Below are positions 43,222 through 53,033 of a stretch of 64,000 bases of DNA, piece by piece; the first letter of the stretch is position 1; every line of letters starts with the position of its first letter. Origin of the DNA: Actinomyces lilanjuaniae (lineage in GTDB: Bacteria; Actinomycetota; Actinomycetes; Actinomycetales; Actinomycetaceae); NCBI RefSeq assembly GCF_003606385.1, contig NZ_CP032514.1, positions 1,984,001 to 2,048,000 on the forward strand, given 5' to 3'. A model generated the notes under the pieces. The model ran no database searches. It had not been told where the DNA came from and saw only the letters and a program-made list of their open reading frames with translations. Both the position numbers and the translations under genes were made by a program.

Positions 43222-43839
43222 TCACCCCTGTTCCACCTGCGCACGGGACAGGGCCACCGCCTGACGCACGTAGTCCAGACCGGTCACCACCGTGACCACC
43301 AGGGCGGCGGCAATAACCCCGTAGAAGACCTGAACAAGGAGCCCAGCCACGAAGGCGGGCAGGAACAGATCCCAGGGAGCAAGCAGCCCGATCACCCCGG
43401 CCATCTGAAGGGTCGTCTTGACCTTGCCGCCACGTGATGCCGCCATGACAGCACGACGCAGCATAAAGAAGCGCATCACTGTGATCCCCAGCTCCCGCAG
43501 CACGATCAGCGCGGTCACCCACCACCACAGAGTTCCGTCAGCGCTGAGAAGGACGAAGGCCGACAGCGTCAGGGCCTTGTCCGCCACCGGGTCAGCCAGC
43601 TTCCCGAAGCTGGTTACCAAGTTCCGGGACCGGGCCAGCTGCCCGTCAAGACGGTCGGTGCCGGCCGCGACGCAGAAGACCAGGAGGGCAGCCACCCGCG
43701 CGGCACCTCCTGGAAGCAGCATGAGCCAGACGAAGACTGGGACAAGAAGCAGTCGCAGGATGGTCAGGACGTTGGCGATGTTAAGCAGGGGGACCTGCTC
43801 AGACTGCGGGTCGGGGCCCGTGGCCGGGGTAGCGCTCAT
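43222..43839 (-). CDS. pgsA: CDP-diacylglycerol-glycerol-3-phosphate 3-phosphatidyltransferase
   Basis: 205 residues from ATG 43839. It makes phosphatidylglycerol phosphate in the membrane. The CDP-alcohol phosphotransferase motif DGQLARSRNLVTSFGKLADPVAD contains DGxxAR, G and DxxxD in the proper spacing. The motif follows NIANVLTILRLLLVPVFVWLM; about five helices are visible. The reading frame upstream to 44004 is not family-like. Between it and ftsK lie about 165 bases without a gene. Confidence 0.93.
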   Translation of the reverse strand: MSATPATGPDPQSEQVPLLNIANVLTILRLLLVPVFVWLMLLPGGAARVAALLVFCVAAGTDRLDGQLARSRNLVTSFGKLADPVADKALTLSAFVLLSADGTLWWWVTALIVLRELGITVMRFFMLRRAVMAASRGGKVKTTLQMAGVIGLLAPWDLFLPAFVAGLLVQVFYGVIAAALVVTVVTGLDYVRQAVALSRAQVEQG

Positions 43840-44004
43840 CGGGGACAGCGTAGCCTCCCTCACTTCGCAACGGGGCCGAACGCCCCCGGCCCGGGCAGAT
43901 GAGGCAGAAGGCGACAAGGCGTCGAGCACCACACCCGCCAGCGCGCCTGCTACGGCACCCGCCGGTACCCCGTCAGTAGCTCCAGGAGCTCCGGGCCAGG
44001 GCAC

Positions 44005-47000
44005 CTACCACGAGGGACCACGACCGGTCAGAGACCAGGCGTCCTCAGAGTCCTCCTCGACAGAGTCGTCCCACGGCTCCGCCTCAGGAGCACCCGAACC
44101 TGCCTCCAGGGGATCCGTACTGTAGCGCCGAGGAGAGGAGGACGTGGCCCCACGTCCCGCCTCCTGCACGTCCCGGGAGGCGTCCTGCCCGGAATCCTCA
44201 GCCCCCACGGCCTCCGCGGCACTGCCCGCTGACTGGGTACCACTCCCGGGAGCGGCGGCGTCGCCCTTGATCCACGCCAGGGTCTCCTCCAGCTGCTCCG
44301 GGGCCACCAGGACCTCACGGGCCTTAGAGCCCTCGGAGGGGCCGACGACCTCACGCGACTCCAACAGGTCCATGAGCCGTCCAGCCTTGGCAAAGCCCAC
44401 CCGCAGCTTGCGCTGCAGCATCGACGTCGAGCCGAACTGGCTGGAGACGATGAGCTCGGTGGCCTGCAGCAGCAGGTCCATATCGTCACCGATCTCCTCG
44501 TCGATCTGCTTGCGGGCCTCTGGGACGACGACGTCCTCGCGGTAGTCGGGCGTGAGCTGGGCCTTGACGTGGTCCACGACCTGACGGATCTCAGACTCAG
44601 TGACCCAGGAGCCCTGGATACGCACCGGTGCCGAGGCCCCGGGACCCAGGTAGAGGGCGTCACCCTGCCCGGTCAGGGTCTCAGCACCGTTCTGGTCCAG
44701 GATGACGCGCGAGTCCAGCTGGGAGGCCGTGGCAAAAGCCAGTCGAGAGGGCACGTTGGACTTGATGAGGCCGGTGACCACCTGGGCCACAGGACGCTGG
44801 GTGGCCAGGATGAGATGGATGCCCGCAGCCCGGGCCAGCTGGGTGATGCGCTGGATGGAGGCCTCCACGTCCTTGGGCGCGGTCATCATGAGGTCAGCCA
44901 GCTCGTCAACGACGACCAACAGGTAGGGGTAGGCGCTGATCTCCCGCTGGGAGCCGGGCAGCGGCTGTATCTCCCCGGCCCTCACCGCCTTGTTGAAGTC
45001 GTCGATGTGCTTGTAGCCGAAGGAGGCGAGGTCGTCGTAGCGGGCGTCCATCTCCCGCACCACCCACTCCAGGGCCTCTGCCGCCTTCTTCGGGGAGGTG
45101 ATGATCGGGGTGATGAGATGCGGGATACCCTCATAGATTGTCAGCTCCACCCGCTTGGGGTCCACCAGCACCATGCGCACCTCCTCAGGAGTGGCACGCA
45201 TCATGATCGAGGTGATCATGGAGTTGACGAAGGAGGACTTTCCTGACCCCGTCTGGCCGGCGACCAGCAGGTGAGGGGTCTTGGCGAGGTTGGTCACCAC
45301 GTAGTCGCCCTCGACGTTCTTGCCCAGGCCCACCACCAGGGGGTGGGCCTGCCTCCTGGCCGCCGAGGATCGCAGGACGTCACCGAGGTTGACCATCTCA
45401 CGGTCAGAGTTGGGGATCTCGATACCGATGGCACTCTTGCCCGGGATCGGGGTGAGCAGGCGGATCTCGTCAGAGGCCACCGCGTAGGCGATGTTCTTCT
45501 CCAGGCCGGTGATACGCGAGACATTGACCCCGCGACCGCGCTGGACCTCGTAGCGAGTGACCTGGGGGCCCCGGGTGTAGCCGGTCACGGTGGCGTCAAC
45601 GTTGAACTCGGCGAAGACGGCGCTCAGGGCCTCGACAATGCGGTCATTGGCCTCCGTACGGGTGGCGTGTCCCGGCCCGGCCGACAGGAGGTCCTCCTCG
45701 GGCAGGCTGTAGGTGGAGCCGTCAGGCAGCGCCATAGAGCCTAGGGCTATCTGGTCGGCCAGATCCTCCGGGGGCTCTCCCCCGGCTCCCGTGACCTCGG
45801 GGGTCTCGACCGTGACGGCGTCAAGGTCGGTCGGTCCCGGGTCCGGGGCGGCCAGCTGGCTCGCGGAGCGCACGGAGGCTCGGCCCCCACGGCCACCCCG
45901 GCCTGCACCTGTCCGGGAAGCCGCCTGTGGTGAGGTACCCACGAGCGTCGTCGCCGAAGTTTGCGACCCCGCCAGCGCGTCGTCAGCCCTGGCGATGACC
46001 TGGGTCCCGGCAGGACCGTCATCGTCAGGACCGTCATCAGGGGCGAGGGAGCCTCCCGGGGAGCCGGGTCCAGGCAGTACCGAGGTGGACCCTCTTGCCT
46101 GCTGCCCTCCCCCACGGCCGCTGCCCGGCTGGAGATCATGCTCCACCGAGCGCCGACGGCGACCGCTTCCGCGCGGGCGCTGCCTAGTCTCCCCCGGCGT
46201 CTCCCCCGGCTCCTTCTCCTCTTCCGTCTCTAGGGCGGAGCGGAAGGCCTCATCACCGTCGTAGGAGTCCAGGACCGTCGTCTCGGCCGCCCGGGCACCT
46301 GTCCTGGCACCACGACCACGTCCTGCACCGTTACGCACGCGTCCCAGGGCGCGCCGGGCCAGCGAGTCCGCCCCCGTCCCGAGGCCGCCGTCCGCGGTGT
46401 CCTGCTCACGGCGCTGCTCACGGTAGGCGGCTGCACGCTCACGCAGCTCGGCCACCGTCGTCCCGGACAGGACGAGGGCGGAGAAGGCAGCCAGGAGGAC
46501 AAACAGCAGGAAGGCACCCACGGAGGAGAACAGCACCACCAGGGGGTAGCCCACCACCCAGCCCAGCAGCCCGCCAGCGTCCTCCAGCCCGGCGATACCG
46601 TCGACAAGACGGGGGTTTCCTGTTCCTACCTGGATCATGCCGGTGACGGCCACAAGGAGCCCCAGGCAGCCCACCGCTACCCTGGCGTGGACCGCTCCAA
46701 GCCGGTAGGAACGCAGCATAGCCGTACCCAGGGCCGCTAGCAGCAGCGGCACCACCAGGCTCAGGACCCCTACGGGACCGGCGGCAACGTGGTGAAGCAC
46801 GCCGCCGGCGGTCCCTGACACGCCAAACCACTCGCGCAGGCCCAGCAGCACCGCCAGGCCGATAATCGCGAAGCCCCAGGCTGTGCTCCAGTAGCGGCCG
46901 CCCGCAGGACCACCAGGCTCGTTCCCGGCGGGACCAGGAGCGGAGGCACCCCGGCCTGCCCCCCGGCCCTGGGACGCGGAGGAGGACGCTGCGGAACGGG

Positions 47001-47028
47001 AGCTGCTCACGGTTCGACGAGTGGCCAT
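44005..47028 (-). CDS. ftsK: DNA translocase FtsK
   Basis: 1007 residues. Four N-terminal membrane helices (about 50-190), a low-complexity Gly/Pro/Ser/Arg linker (200-430), then the alpha/beta RecA-like motor with Walker [46 protein letters not shown] and [25 protein letters not shown], and the C-terminal gamma winged helix ([39 protein letters not shown]). The tail beyond is acidic. FtsK pumps DNA toward dif at the septum for chromosome dimer resolution. Its size is normal for the phylum. Confidence 0.96.
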   Translation of the reverse strand: MATRRTVSSSRSAASSSASQGRGAGRGASAPGPAGNEPGGPAGGRYWSTAWGFAIIGLAVLLGLREWFGVSGTAGGVLHHVAAGPVGVLSLVVPLLLAALGTAMLRSYRLGAVHARVAVGCLGLLVAVTGMIQVGTGNPRLVDGIAGLEDAGGLLGWVVGYPLVVLFSSVGAFLLFVLLAAFSALVLSGTTVAELRERAAAYREQRREQDTADGGLGTGADSLARRALGRVRNGAGRGRGARTGARAAETTVLDSYDGDEAFRSALETEEEKEPGETPGETRQRPRGSGRRRRSVEHDLQPGSGRGGGQQARGSTSVLPGPGSPGGSLAPDDGPDDDGPAGTQVIARADDALAGSQTSATTLVGTSPQAASRTGAGRGGRGGRASVRSASQLAAPDPGPTDLDAVTVETPEVTGAGGEPPEDLADQIALGSMALPDGSTYSLPEEDLLSAGPGHATRTEANDRIVEALSAVFAEFNVDATVTGYTRGPQVTRYEVQRGRGVNVSRITGLEKNIAYAVASDEIRLLTPIPGKSAIGIEIPNSDREMVNLGDVLRSSAARRQAHPLVVGLGKNVEGDYVVTNLAKTPHLLVAGQTGSGKSSFVNSMITSIMMRATPEEVRMVLVDPKRVELTIYEGIPHLITPIITSPKKAAEALEWVVREMDARYDDLASFGYKHIDDFNKAVRAGEIQPLPGSQREISAYPYLLVVVDELADLMMTAPKDVEASIQRITQLARAAGIHLILATQRPVAQVVTGLIKSNVPSRLAFATASQLDSRVILDQNGAETLTGQGDALYLGPGASAPVRIQGSWVTESEIRQVVDHVKAQLTPDYREDVVVPEARKQIDEEIGDDMDLLLQATELIVSSQFGSTSMLQRKLRVGFAKAGRLMDLLESREVVGPSEGSKAREVLVAPEQLEETLAWIKGDAAAPGSGTQSAGSAAEAVGAEDSGQDASRDVQEAGRGATSSSPRRYSTDPLEAGSGAPEAEPWDDSVEEDSEDAWSLTGRGPSW

Positions 47029-47126
47029 GGTGCTCAGAAACTATCGAAAACTGGTCGGGTATCGGCCTGCCACGCCGCCAGCCACCGGTGCGACCACTCA
47101 CGTCCTGACCGGCAGCCTCCGGCGGG

Positions 47127-48050
47127 TCAGCCCTGACGCAGCAGGGCGTCGATCTCCTCACGTCGCGGCGCTCGTGCCGGGCCGACGCGTGCCACCGCCA
47201 GCGCCGCCGCCGCGTTCGCCCGGTAGGCAGCAGCCACCGGGTCCAGCCCGTCCATAAGACCCACGACAAGAACCCCCGTGTGAGTGTCGCCCGCTCCTGT
47301 CGTGTCCACGACGTCACGCGCGAAGCCGGGGACCTCGGCACGATCCTGCCCCACCGGCCACAGCACGCAGCCGCTCCCCCCGGTGCGCCACACCAGGAGG
47401 GCATCAGGACAGGCTTCCCGGATCTCCTCGATGGCACCCATCCGGGCAGCCAGCCGCGTCATCTCCAGGTGGTTGCCGGTCAGCAGGGAGGTACGGCGCA
47501 GCAGGGGAAGAAGCACCTCGTCAGGGATGTCCGGCTGGACCGGCCCGAGGTCGACAACCAGGCTCACCCCAGGGGGCAGAGCCAGGAGCCAGTCCACCAG
47601 GACCGCGCGGCTGCTGGGGTGCACCAGGTCGTAGCCCGTGGCATGGACCCAGTCCCCACGCATCAGGTCGAGGCGCTCCAGGTCCTCCCGCTGCGGCTCG
47701 GCCTCGACCCCCTCAGTGGTGACATAGGTACGCCGCCCCGAGGGCTCGATCAGCGTGGTGCAGGTGCCGATGTCCCCGACAAGCTCCTCGACAAGGAGCT
47801 CGATACCGTCGACCCTCATGGACTCGCGCACTTGGGCGGAGTTGGGTCCGGTCCCCAAGGTAGCGGCCAGGGCGGCAAACGTCCCCTGGCGGGCCACGGC
47901 AGACACGACCGTGTAGCCACCGCCCACCATCGGCCCCGAGGAGACACCGGTGACCGCACCTCCCGGAGCAGGGAAGCGCCCCACGTGCAGGGGCAGGTCG
48001 ATCAGGACCGAGCCGGTGGAGATGAAGCAGGCTGGACGGAGCCGAGTCAT
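47127..48050 (-). CDS. PfkB-family carbohydrate kinase
   Basis: 307 residues from ATG 48050. Family motifs: FISTGSVLIDL and GGGYTVVSAVARQG near the N-terminus (sugar-binding part), and the C-terminal ATP/anion-hole motif VVDTTGAGDTHTGVLVVGLMDGL with the catalytic Asp in GAGD. It starts eight bases after the rnj stop, so the two genes are probably co-transcribed. The substrate (ribose, fructose-1-P, tagatose or nucleoside) cannot be read from the sequence; the ligand region does not match ribokinase closely. Confidence 0.85.
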   Translation of the reverse strand: MTRLRPACFISTGSVLIDLPLHVGRFPAPGGAVTGVSSGPMVGGGYTVVSAVARQGTFAALAATLGTGPNSAQVRESMRVDGIELLVEELVGDIGTCTTLIEPSGRRTYVTTEGVEAEPQREDLERLDLMRGDWVHATGYDLVHPSSRAVLVDWLLALPPGVSLVVDLGPVQPDIPDEVLLPLLRRTSLLTGNHLEMTRLAARMGAIEEIREACPDALLVWRTGGSGCVLWPVGQDRAEVPGFARDVVDTTGAGDTHTGVLVVGLMDGLDPVAAAYRANAAAALAVARVGPARAPRREEIDALLRQG

Positions 48051-48058
48051 GGTGGACG

Positions 48059-49741
48059 TCACGCCTCGATGACCACGGGGACGATCATGGGCCGCCGCCT
48101 CAGCCGCCGCCCTACCCACCGGCCCAGCGTGCGCCGCATAACCTGCTGGAGCGAGTAGGCGTCAGCACGACCGCCTTCCAGGGCCTGGGCCAGGGCCTCG
48201 GTGACGTCGGGAAGGACGTCGTCGAAGACGGCGTCGTCCTCAGCCATCCCCCGAGCCTGGATGTGGGGGCCCGCGAGGATCGTCCCAGTCTTGGTCTCCA
48301 CGACCGCGTAGACCGACACGAACCCCTCCTCCGCCAGGATCCGGCGGTCCTTGAGCTCGGTCTCATCAATCTCCCCCACCGAGGCGCCGTCAACGTAGAC
48401 GTAGCCGCACGGGACCTGTCCCGCGATGGCGGCCCTGCCGTCAACGAGGTCGACGACGACACCGTCCTCGCACAGGACCACTCGCTCCGGGTCGATTCCC
48501 GTCTTGACCGCCAGCGCGCCGTTGGCCACCAGGTGCCGGATCTCGCCGTGGATCGGCATGACGTTGCCGGGGCCGACGATGTTGTAGACGTGGAGCAGCT
48601 CCTCGGAGGAGGCGTGGCCGGAGACATGGACCTTAGCGTTACCCTGGTGGACGACCCGGGCACCCAGACGCATCAGCTGGTTGATGACACGGAACACCGA
48701 GTTCTCGTTGCCGGGGATGAGGGAGGAGGCGAAGACCACGGTGTCACCCGGCTCGATCGTCACCGAGCGATGCTCGGAGTGAGCCATGCGCGACAAGGCC
48801 GCCATGGGCTCGCCCTGGGAGCCTGTCACCATGAGGACACGCTCGTCAGGAGGCAGCGTAGTGACGTCACGGGGGTCGATCAGCACCCCGTCGGGCACCT
48901 TGAGATAGCCGCGGGCAGAGGCGATTCCCATGTTGCGCACCATGGAGCGTCCCACCAGTGCCACCCGGCGGCCGTGGAGCGCGGCGGCGTCAAGGACCTG
49001 CTGGACGCGATGGACGTGACTAGCAAAGGAAGCAACGACAATCTGCCCCTGGGAGTCGGCGAACACCCCGTCGAGCACCGGCCCGATCTCCCCCTCGTGG
49101 CCGATCATGCCGGGGACCTCCGCGTTGGTGGAGTCCACGCAGAACAGGTCTACGCCCTCCTCCCCGAAGCGGGCGAAGGAGCGCAGGTCGGTGACACGCC
49201 CGTCGATAGGCAGGGAGTCCATCTTGAAGTCACCGGTGACCAGGGCGTTGCCTGCGCTGGTACGGATCATGACGGCCATGGCGTCGGGGATGGAGTGGTT
49301 GACGGCCACGAACTCCAGGTCAAAGGGGCCGTAGTCGGTGCGCTCGTGCTCACGGACCTGGTGCAGGACCGGACGGATGCGGTGCTCAGCCAGCTTGGCC
49401 TCCACGAAGGCCAGCGTGAGCTCGGAGCCCACCAGGGGGATGTCCTCACGCAGCCTCAGCAGGTAGGGCACCCCGCCGATGTGGTCCTCGTGACCGTGGG
49501 TGAGGACCAGGGCGACAATGTCGTCGAGCCGGTCCTCAATGGAGGAGAAGTCCGGCAGGATGAGATCGACACCGGGCTGGTCCTCCTCGGGGAAGAGCAC
49601 ACCGCAGTCAACCACGAGCAGCCTGTCCTCGACCTCGAAGACAGTCATGTTGCGCCCGACCTCCCGAGTCCCCCAGGGCGGTGACACGCAGCGCCCCTCG
49701 GGAACCGGGTCGGGAGCCTTCAGTGCAGGAAAGTTCGTCAC
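48059..49741 (-). CDS. rnj: ribonuclease J
   Basis: 560 residues. A metallo-beta-lactamase/beta-CASP nuclease with 5'-3' exo- and endonuclease activity in mRNA and rRNA processing. HGHEDH is at 82-87 (LTHGHEDHIGG), then GSELTLAFVEAKL, HSIPDAMAVMIRTSAGN with VTGDFK, GSQGEPMAALSRMA, and beta-CASP VSGHASSEELLHVYNIVGPGNVMPIHGE. The C-terminal domain (about 460-560) is of usual size. The start is GTG 49741. It follows the tRNA cluster and a strong terminator (49784-49820). Confidence 0.95.
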   Translation of the reverse strand: MTNFPALKAPDPVPEGRCVSPPWGTREVGRNMTVFEVEDRLLVVDCGVLFPEEDQPGVDLILPDFSSIEDRLDDIVALVLTHGHEDHIGGVPYLLRLREDIPLVGSELTLAFVEAKLAEHRIRPVLHQVREHERTDYGPFDLEFVAVNHSIPDAMAVMIRTSAGNALVTGDFKMDSLPIDGRVTDLRSFARFGEEGVDLFCVDSTNAEVPGMIGHEGEIGPVLDGVFADSQGQIVVASFASHVHRVQQVLDAAALHGRRVALVGRSMVRNMGIASARGYLKVPDGVLIDPRDVTTLPPDERVLMVTGSQGEPMAALSRMAHSEHRSVTIEPGDTVVFASSLIPGNENSVFRVINQLMRLGARVVHQGNAKVHVSGHASSEELLHVYNIVGPGNVMPIHGEIRHLVANGALAVKTGIDPERVVLCEDGVVVDLVDGRAAIAGQVPCGYVYVDGASVGEIDETELKDRRILAEEGFVSVYAVVETKTGTILAGPHIQARGMAEDDAVFDDVLPDVTEALAQALEGGRADAYSLQQVMRRTLGRWVGRRLRRRPMIVPVVIEA

Positions 49742-49783
49742 CTCGGAAGTGTAAGCCAGCCGGGAAGGTCCACCGAGCAGAAG

Positions 49784-49820
49784 AGCCCGGCACAGGTACG
49801 TGCCGTACCTGTGCCGGGCT
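49784..49820 (-). terminator. terminator of tRNA cluster
   Basis: A perfect 17-bp stem (AGCCCGGCACAGGTACG / CGTACCTGTGCCGGGCT) around a three-base loop, 25 bases past the last tRNA-Glu on the minus strand. A T-rich stretch CTTCT follows. Confidence 0.8.
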
Positions 49821-49843
49821 ATGAGGCAGTTTGAGCCTCCTGG

Positions 49844-49939
49844 GTACCCCCAGCCGGATTCGAACCGGCGCCGCCGCCGTGAGAGGGCGGTGTCCTAGGC
49901 CACTAAACGATGGGGGCAAGTCAGTATGAAACTGTGGTC
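49844..49939. repeat. 96-base direct repeat containing tRNA-Glu, copy 1 (copy 2 at 50036-50131)
   Basis: The two tRNA-Glu genes share 96 identical bases: the tRNA plus 22 bases of 5' flank (GTCAGTATGAAACTGTGGTC, reading past the tRNA start). The unit period is 192 bases. This is a recent tandem duplication or gene conversion. Confidence 0.9.
49845..49917 (-). tRNA. tRNA-Glu (CTC)
   Basis: 73-nt cloverleaf on the minus strand starting GCCCCCA and ending TGGGGGT plus A73, a G-U pair at 1-72. The anticodon stem CCGCC/GGCGG encloses a loop CTCTCAC with anticodon CTC. The T arm holds GGTTCGAATCC. No CCA is encoded. It is identical to the next copy. Confidence 0.96.
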
Positions 49940-50036
49940 GGAAGACACAACGAGTCCGCGCCCAGCACCACGGCGCATGACCGCAGTACCTCTGACTACG
50001 GCAGTTGACCGTAGTCGAGCATGTGCTCTGCCTCCG

Positions 50037-50109
50037 TACCCCCAGCCGGATTCGAACCGGCGCCGCCGCCGTGAGAGGGCGGTGTCCTAGGCCACTAAAC
50101 GATGGGGGC
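50037..50109 (-). tRNA. tRNA-Glu (CTC), second copy
   Basis: Same 73-nt sequence as the copy at 49845-49917, 192 bases away. Between them a 8-bp hairpin (GACTACGG / CCGTAGTC, 49994-50016) may guide processing. Confidence 0.96.
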
Positions 50110-50150
50110 AAGTCAGTATGAAACTGTGGTCAGGAGCCGAGGAGGCTCCG

Positions 50151-50222
50151 CTGGGGTACCAGGACTCGAACCTAGAATAACTGAACCAGAATCAGTCGTG
50201 TTGCCAATTACACCATACCCCA
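50151..50222 (-). tRNA. tRNA-Gln (CTG)
   Basis: 72-nt cloverleaf on the minus strand beginning TGGGGTA and ending TACCCCA plus G73. The anticodon stem ACTGA/TCAGT holds loop TTCTGGT with anticodon CTG. The D arm is GGTGTAATTGGCAACAC. A U1-A72 start is typical of tRNA-Gln. It is the first of three tRNAs transcribed away from gltX. Confidence 0.95.
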
Positions 50223-50414
50223 CAGGGGAACCTCCCGAAAGCCGGTTGCTCCCGTGCAGCGGGTAGTAATGTACACGTCTGGTAACCCAGCGGCCAACTC
50301 GTCTCGGCGTGAGTGCAGCCACAGCGGGAGTGCGGCCCCTGGCCTCCTCCCGACTTCCAGGTGTCACCTAGAATCACCTCCGTCACACCCACTAGTCCCA
50401 CTCCAGAGGTTCCC

Positions 50415-51203
50415 GTGAACACACCCACTCCCCCCTCAGGCCTGCGACGGTCCCGCCAAGCTCGTACCGCCGCGGCGTCGATGCTCCTGGCGACCACGCT
50501 GGTCCTGGGCGCCTGTGGCTCCCTGGGCGGCTCCGACAGCAGCACCCGGGCCGGCTCCGCTACCTCCGCCTCCCCGCGCTCCTCAGAGGAGACCCCAGCA
50601 GCCGAGGAGTCCCCGACCCGCTCCGGAGCGGTCGTGACCCGGCAGCCCAGCACCTCCACACCGACACCTGCTGCCACCACGCAGGCCCCCGCCGCCCCCA
50701 CGCAGTGGCCCAACCCTGACGTCAAGTTCTACAACGAGGACGAGTCGATCTGGTATCAGGACGACAGCGTAGCCAATTCTGAGTCCGTCGGGGACGAGGA
50801 CAACATCGAGGGGTACCGCACCAACAACCACGCCTGCATCGGCTACGTCGCCCGGGAGTCGGGCGAGGAGCTCTTCTCTCCTGACGGCAACGACAACTCC
50901 CTCAGCAAGAGGCAGATCGAGACCAAGGAGGGCGCGCTGGAGGACTACTCCGCCGACGACCCCGTCGTCGTGGACCTGGTCAGGGACGACGAGGCCACGA
51001 TGGAGGGCTACGAGGCCACCTTCACCGCGACCTACGGGTCCGACCCGGTCGAGGGCCACCGCTTCGCCAGGACCGTGAGCCAGCAGGGCTTCATGTTCTC
51101 CGCCATGGTGATCTGCGACTCCGGGGCCGGCCTGACCACCGAGCAGTGGCACACCATCCTGTCGGGGCTGCGACTGGAGGGCATCGACGCCACACCGATG
51201 TGA
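50415..51203 (+). CDS. secreted lipoprotein of unknown function
   Basis: 262 residues from the GTG at 50415, which has GAGG five bases upstream; the longer frame from 50313 is unlikely. A basic N-terminus (GLRRSRQARTAAAS) and hydrophobic core end in the lipobox LGAC. Residues 35-100 form a Ser/Thr/Pro/Ala linker. The globular part (about 105-262) begins WPNPDVKFYNEDESIWYQDDS and has one Cys pair (NHACIGYVARES, MVICDSGAG) that could form a disulfide. I recognise no family. It faces gltX, convergent, with 76 bases between. Confidence 0.75.
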   Translation: MNTPTPPSGLRRSRQARTAAASMLLATTLVLGACGSLGGSDSSTRAGSATSASPRSSEETPAAEESPTRSGAVVTRQPSTSTPTPAATTQAPAAPTQWPNPDVKFYNEDESIWYQDDSVANSESVGDEDNIEGYRTNNHACIGYVARESGEELFSPDGNDNSLSKRQIETKEGALEDYSADDPVVVDLVRDDEATMEGYEATFTATYGSDPVEGHRFARTVSQQGFMFSAMVICDSGAGLTTEQWHTILSGLRLEGIDATPM

Positions 51204-51279
51204 GCCTCCCGGCTCAGTCAGGCGTCCTAAGCCCTGCGCCTTAATTAGCCCCGGAAATTAGCCCCGGATGCGCCCAGGT

Positions 51280-52933
51280 TCAGCCCAGACGCTCCCTCAG
51301 GGAGCGCAGACGGCTCAGGCAGGGGCGGCCCCAGGATCTCCATCGACTCGAACAACGGCGGAGAGACCTGACGCCCGGTGACGGCCACACGCAGGGGGCC
51401 AAAGGCAAGACGAGGCTTGATGCCTTCTCCCCCGGCATGCCCGTGCCTTCCACGATCGCCTCGCGCAGCAGCTCTTCGATCCGTGCTGCCGTCCACTGCC
51501 CGGGCTCCAGGCTCGCCAGGGCGGCGATCCCTGCGTCCAGGACGGCAGGCGCGGAGTCCCTGAGCCTGGCCACGGCCCTGTCATCGGTCAGCCTGGCGGT
51601 CAGCTCCTCATCACTAACAAGCAGGAAACCAAGCATCTCCCGGCTCTCGCGCAGCAGCTGGATGCGAGTCTGGATCAGCGGCGCCGCCTGATCTAGCACG
51701 GCCTGTTCCCGCGCGGTCAGGTCGGCGTACACCGGCGCGCTGACCAGCGGGGCCTGCGCCACCTCGCCAGCAGGGTCTGGATAGACGTCAGCGAGGTAGG
51801 GCACCAGCCGGTCACGGAACTCCTGCGGCGGAAGCAGCCTGATCTGCTCAGCGTTGATCGCCTCACACTTCTTGAGGTCAAAGCGCGCCGGGTTGGGGTT
51901 GACGTCACGCACGTCGAAGGCCTCGACCAGCTCACGGGAGGAGAAGACGTCGCGGTCGGCGCTGAGCGACCATCCCAGCAGGGCAAGGTAGTTGAGCAAC
52001 CCCTCGGGCACCATGCCCCTGTAGCGGTGGATAAGCAGGTTAGACTCAGGGTCACGCTTGGACAGCTTCCTGCTGCCCTCCCCATGACGTAGGGCAGGTG
52101 GCCGAACTCGGGCACACCCGGGGCCCGGCCGATGGCCACAAGGGCACGGTAGAGAGCGATCTGGCGCGGTGTGGAGGACAGCAGGTCCTCCCGCGCAGGA
52201 CGTGGGTGATCCCCATGGCGGCGTCGTCCACAGGGTTGACCAGCGGGTACAGCGGCTCCCCTCCAGCACGGACCACGACGTAGTCAGGCACGCTTCCAGC
52301 CCTGAAGGTGATGGGACCTCGCACCAGGTCGGTGAAGGTGATGTCCTCCTCAGGCATGCGCAGACGCAGCACGGGGCGACGCCCCTGGGCACGCAGCTCG
52401 GCCTTCTGCTCCGGCGTGAGGTCCCGGTCGTAGCCGTCGTAGCCGAGCTTGGGGTCCTCCCCCCGCTCGCGGTGGCGGGCCTCGATCTCCTCCGGGGTGG
52501 AGAAGGACTCGTAGAGGTAGCCCGCCTCCAGGAGCTCAGCGGCAACCTGGCGGTAGAGGCCCATACGCTGGGACTGCCGGTAGGGCCCGTGCGGGCCGCC
52601 CCGCCCCACCCCCTCGTCCCAGTCCAGGCCCAGCCAGGTCAGGGAGTCCAGAATCGCCTGGAAGGACTCCTCGGAGTCGCGTGCGGCGTCAGTGTCCTCA
52701 ATGCGCAGCACGAAGGTGCCGCCCGTGTGACGGGCGTAGGCCCAGTTGAACAGACAGGTACGCACCAGACCCACGTGCGGGACCCCTGTGGGCGAGGGGC
52801 AGAAGCGGACACGGACAGGGGCATCGTCCCCGGAGGTGGGGTTGACGGAACCAGCCATGGCGGTAGCGGCTTCCGTGTCAGTCATGTCAGTCACCTCTGG
52901 CGCGTCGGTCGTCACGCTGGTCGTCTCGGTCAC
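51280..52933 (-). CDS. gltX: glutamate-tRNA ligase (several frameshifts in the sequence)
   Basis: Charges tRNA-Glu (in actinobacteria also tRNA-Gln, for later amidation). The HIGH-type motif is [18 protein letters not shown], with [17 protein letters not shown], and the KMSKS-type [10 protein letters not shown] near 52045. The chain is split among frames. Breaks: 52190-52192 (CCC for expected four, at LRGEDLL), 52080-52083 (CCCC for five, at [12 protein letters not shown]), 51429-51433 (CCCCC for six, at [10 protein letters not shown]), and near 51322-51332 (an extra base before the final [11 protein letters not shown]). Repaired, the product has the normal 550 residues or so. Only one glutamyl-tRNA synthetase is seen and it is essential, so the breaks are taken as errors. 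Two tRNA-Glu and one tRNA-Gln lie close by. Confidence 0.95.
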
Positions 52934-53033
52934 GGGAGCCTAGCCTAGCGGCGCACCGGCCACCCTAGTGCACCTGTACCTCAGGAATCCTCTCCGGGCC
53001 GGTAGACAGCGGTAGAGGCGGTAGAGTCGGAGC

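Noticed and set aside
48263..49684. 473-codon plus-strand frame opposite RNase J
   Set aside because: Shadow; His/Asp/Gly-rich without a family, while RNase J is unmistakable.
51244..51272. Tandem ATTAGCCCCGGA between the lipoprotein gene and gltX
   Set aside because: Only two copies of 12 bases; no evident function, possibly part of a weak terminator.
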